Shown: piece by piece, positions 58,954-62,304 of the stretch | Numbering within the stretch: the stretch's first letter is position 1 | Layout: each line of letters starts with the position of its first letter | NCBI GenBank assembly: GCA_002150815.3 | Contig: NDFF03000027.1 | Location: forward strand, 1-62,304 | Reading direction: 5' to 3' | Origin: Grammothele lineata | Taxonomy: Eukaryota > Basidiomycota > Agaricomycetes > Polyporales > Polyporaceae | DNA length: 62,304 bases | The notes under the pieces: model-generated | Database searches by the model: none | The model's input: only the letters and a program-made list of their open reading frames with translations | What the model was told of the DNA's origin: nothing | Made by a program: the position numbers and the translations under genes

Positions 58954-61311
58954 TTAAGTGGGGACGTGCCGCACGCGCGGGATAAGTGCCCAGACGACAA
59001 TCATGGTCGACATCATCGACACAATGCTGCACGACAGTACCGTCAGCCCACACCGCCACTTCGGACCGTGTAGCAAAACAGGGGCTTACAAAGGCTGCAA
59101 ACTCGTGATGCCGAACTTGGACGCGAGCACACCCGTCAGGAACGGCAGCACCGCGGAGCCGGCCTGGCCGACGCCAGCGATGTAGCCCATGCACCCTGTG
59201 AGCAGCCAGCGCGGGAGGATCTTGGTGCCGTGATTGAGGAGGATGGGGTACATCGGTCCGAGCAGGAGCCCGATGACGGCGACGGCTACGGCGTTCTCGA
59301 CGAGGGAGGGTACGACCCATACCGTGACTTCCAGTCTAGGAGAAGGAGACAATATCGTAAGTTCTGTGAACGGGGTACAACGAACGTGACGGTAGCGACG
59401 TACTGGATGGCGATGAGGGCGTAGAGGAAGAGCGCGCGGCGTTCGCCGATCTAGTTTGAGATGTTACACGAGTGCAAATTGTTTCAACATTCCCGCAGGA
59501 CATACCTTGCGGTTGAGCCACATCAGAAGAATCCGCCCGAGCATAAGACCTAGCGGAACATTTAGCCACGTCTGTGGGTCCAACCCTGACCAGTCGCTTA
59601 CCGCCGAAGAAACCGGACGAGATGTATCCGGAACTGGCATTACCGTGGCGCTTCTCCTGCACGTACGTCACACTCCAACCTATTATTTGTTCGTCAGTGG
59701 ACCGTAGCAAAAAGTACGATGCGTTGTATAATCCACGTACTGCCGATAGTGACCTCAACACCGACGTAGATCAGCGCAAAGAGAGCCATGAAGTGAACTT
59801 CGCGGAGGTTGAAGATCTGCTTGTACTTGTTCGTAACGACGGCCTCGGGGGTCGGGTTGAGGTCTCCAGATTCAGCCAGGAGGACTGTACGACAGCAAGA
59901 CCTCGGGTCAGCGCGTACACGTTTGGAAGCGAGAAGACGACGCTAGCCTTCTTGGCGCTTCCCGCGGAATACCAGAATGAGGAGGAGCGTGTTCAGCGCA
60001 GCGCCGCCAGTAGAAGTGAGGAAGTGGAAGGACCAGTGCTTTTGTTGCGAGAAGTACGTTGCTACGAGGGGCGCGCAAAGAGCCCCTAGGCCTGCATCAC
60101 CCAGCGATCACAAGATATATGACCGTTAGCTGGTCGGTGAACGCCTCGTTCGTACAGGATCGAGGTAACACCAAGGACGTACCATAGGATGCGTGCAAGA
60201 GGCCGAGTTTCGTAGACACCAGGTTCCGGGAGCTCGCGGTGAAGCCGTTAGCGTGCGCATTTTGGATGGAAATCCCGAAACCGCTGAGGATGTACGCAAT
60301 GCACATGACCGGAAAGGGTCCGGCAGGCACGACCATCGCGTACGCAGCGACTTGGAAGAGCGAACCTGGGCATCGCGAAGGTCGGCTTCAAACGTCTCAG
60401 GAAACGGGACGAAAAGTGCCGTACCAATCACAATCATCTAGGGACCCGCGGGGCACGGTAAACTTCCCGCCCAGGAATCAGGGGCAGCTCATCGATAGCT
60501 CACCTTGCCAAAACCGAGGCGATCGGTGAGGTAGATATTTGCAACAGCACCTGAGAGATAACCCTTTGTTCCTCTCTCAGACGAGACGTCGCGGATAGGG
60601 GTATAAATGGACAACTCACAATGGTGTTACAAATGAAGATCATCGACACCACCGCGAACCCAACCTGCGCGCGCGGTCAACACGAACGCGACCTCGCCCT
60701 GTGCGCCCAAACCTCCGCCCATTTGCGGAGACACTCACATGGTAGTATTCCTGAATACGAGGGAGCAGCGGCCCCGCCGTACCGTCGTTCCAACCGTTCA
60801 TGAACACCGCGAAGCACAGCGCGGAGAAGTTGATCCACACGCGCCGGCGCTGCACCGCGCGCTGGGTCTCCGTGAGCGCGGCGGTCGAGCCCATCGCCGC
60901 GATCGCATCTTCGTCGTCGCCGGGCTCCGCGATCGAGGGCGCGAGGGAGCTCGGAAAGCTCGGCGCGATCTCGACGTCCACATCGCGGTCTTTGGCGTCC
61001 TTGTGGAACGTGATCCGGCCCGGGTGCTCAGAGATGACTGGGAGCTCTATCGCGTCTGGCTCGAGCGCGGGGGGCGAGTCGAGCGGGCGGAAGCGGGCGA
61101 GCTCGGAGCGGCGGCGGACGCGCTCCTTGGGGATCTCGAGGGACGTCACGGAGCCGGCGTCGGCGGTGTCGAGCGCGGACCCTTCGACGCGTCGGAGCGC
61201 GGCCATGCGCGAGTGAGGTGCTTCGGATATGTCGAGATCATGATCGTCGACAGCGATATCGATACTGGAAGGGCGGTAAGGGGGCGCGGCGGAGGTCGAT
61301 GGAGGTGACAT
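58954..61311 (-). CDS. MFS transporter, Bsc6-like, copy B
   Basis: Paralogue of the transporter at 32965-35324, in inverted orientation. The ATG at 61311 (MSPPSTSAAPPYRP) is chosen because the in-frame sequence upstream looks untranslated and copy A starts at a similar distance from the core. Shared blocks: VRRRSELARFRP, AIELPVISEHPG, FMNGWNDGTAGPLLPRIQEY, IYLTDRLGFGK, GFGISIQNAHANGFTASS, LHASYG, NLREVHFMALFALIYVGVEV, SVTYVQEKRHGNASSGYISS, GCMGYIAGVGQAGSAVLPF, and the end IPRVRHVPT. The 13-nt microexon is conserved (60437-60425). The intron after the helix-6 loop (near 59985) starts with GC instead of GT at the same position as in copy A. Substrate unknown. Confidence 0.87.
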
Positions 61312-61835
61312 TGTTGCGCTCGGAGAGCGGGGAAGGTCGAGAGAGTCGGAAGGAAGACAGAAAGTGGCGAGCTCCGGCGCAAAATGCTTTTGTAGTCGGG
61401 AAGAAACCGAAGCGTAAAAACATGTTGGAGAACGTAATGATGACCCTCGGTCGAGGTGAACGAGGAAGAACCTGATATCCGCGCCGCCGCGGCTTTTCGG
61501 AGCGGGACCTGGTGGAGTTCGGATCGGCGGCCCGGCCGGCATCTACCGTCTAGACCTCACGAGCGGGTTCGATGCTTCGTTAATAAACCCCAGCTGTCCT
61601 CGGCCAATACCGCTGACACCCCTGCTGACACCGGCTCTTTTAGCCATCAACGCTGCTTGTGCGCAAGAAGTGCAGCAATGGCTCTCCGATTCGGTGCCTC
61701 GCGTCTAGATGTTGGTCTAGCGCCCGTCAGCAATTACACCGGGAAATCTCCTATTCGCTAATGTGAAGAACGCGTCCTGCTCGATAGCTTTGGTCGGAAC
61801 TCATAGATAGCACTATCCTATGACTAGAATATATG
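61312..61835. other. intergenic region, no gene seen
   Basis: Promoter side of MFS copy B and 3' side of the next gene; nothing recognised. Confidence 0.4.
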
Positions 61836-62304
61836 TCATTGTGCAGCACTGAGCAGGTCGGACATCTCCCGAGACCACCGCTGTAGCGTCTTGTCGTCTG
61901 TGAGGTCGTATTGATACTCTTTCTCTACCTAGAACGTCCTATGAGTACGGCGCACGAAGGACACTTCGTGAGCGGTTTACTCACCGTTCTGAATATGAGC
62001 TTCTTCTGCACCTCATTCACGCGACAGGCAATCAGAATGGGCTGCTTCTCGCCTTTGACAGGAACACCGGAATTATGACCTAGAAGCAAAAATGACTTCT
62101 TCACATCGGACGGTTTGTGGACCTCGTGCTTCGGGTCGCGCGGAACGCATAACACACGGGGGTGGGAAGTCAAGATGAGGGCACAGGGGCGTGACTGCTT
62201 GACGAAACCTCGCCAGAAGACCGTATGTGCTGGGGTGATCAGCCGTATGCGTTCGTCGCGCCCAAGGATGTTGGACCTATCAGGAAATAAGACGATGAGA
62301 CGTG
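61836..62304 (-). CDS. C-terminal PH-like domain, probably of a PDK1/Pkh-type AGC kinase (partial, 5' part outside window)
   Basis: Two exons are visible: 62276-61985 and 61928-61836, joined in phase 0, ending with TGA 61838-61836; the rest lies beyond the window edge. The fragment (~128 aa) reads ERIRLITPAHTVFWRGFV, ALILTSHPRVLCVPRDPKHE, KSFLLLG, LIFRTVEKEYQYDLTDD and TLQRWSREMSDLLSAAQ. The pattern of a strand LxLTxxPRL(L/V)CV followed by strands and a final Trp-containing helix fits a PH domain at the C-terminal end of fungal PDK1 homologues. No kinase residues are in view, so another PH-domain protein is possible. Confidence 0.55.

Noticed and set aside
1..62304. CRISPR arrays, bacterial operons, ribosome binding sites
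   Set aside because: The intron-rich genes show a fungal nuclear genome; no direct-repeat/spacer arrays were seen.

Overview
The window looks like nuclear DNA of a wood-decaying agaricomycete, most likely a polypore-type white-rot fungus. The grounds are GC-rich genes split by many 50-70 nt GT-AG introns, an AA9 cellulose-oxidising enzyme, and families typical of or restricted to basidiomycetes (DUF6533, DUF6593, HET). Gene models were spliced by eye, checking that reading phase was kept across each junction. No transcript evidence was available.

Layout. 1-6 kb: 3' end of an AA9 LPMO (+), a DUF6533 seven-helix membrane protein (+), and a convergent HET-domain gene (-) broken by an in-frame TAG. 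6.3-6.7 kb: a TA-flanked MITE. 7.4-10.4 kb: a Hsl1/Gin4/Cdr2-type kinase (+). 12-24.6 kb: two DUF6593 paralogues facing away from each other, enclosing an NCS1 permease and the GID ubiquitin-ligase subunit Fyv10/Gid9. 26-31 kb: a PARG-like macrodomain gene and PFKFB, diverging from a ~0.2-0.3 kb shared promoter, then a Yra1/ALYREF mRNA-export adaptor. 33-40.5 kb: a Bsc6-like MFS transporter, a small four-helix membrane protein and a bHLH regulator, followed by a tRNA-Thr-like gene. 40.7-47.5 kb: a gene-poor, partly very GC-rich stretch. 47.5-56 kb: an unrecognised four-exon gene, a charged coiled-coil protein, and the mitoribosomal GTPase MTG1, whose first intron is 1.8 kb. 56-62 kb: an unidentified gene relic, a second MFS transporter in inverted orientation, and the 3' end of a PH-domain gene resembling the C-terminus of PDK1.

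The genes do not form one pathway or an obvious biosynthetic cluster. Several touch carbon metabolism and growth control (PFKFB, GID9, PDK1-like tail, Hsl1-like kinase), but their adjacency is probably incidental. The notable features are structural: two inverted paralogue pairs, a catalytically altered PFKFB and PARG homologue, non-canonical introns, a conserved 13-nt microexon, a disrupted HET gene, a structured MITE, and one apparently lineage-specific gene.
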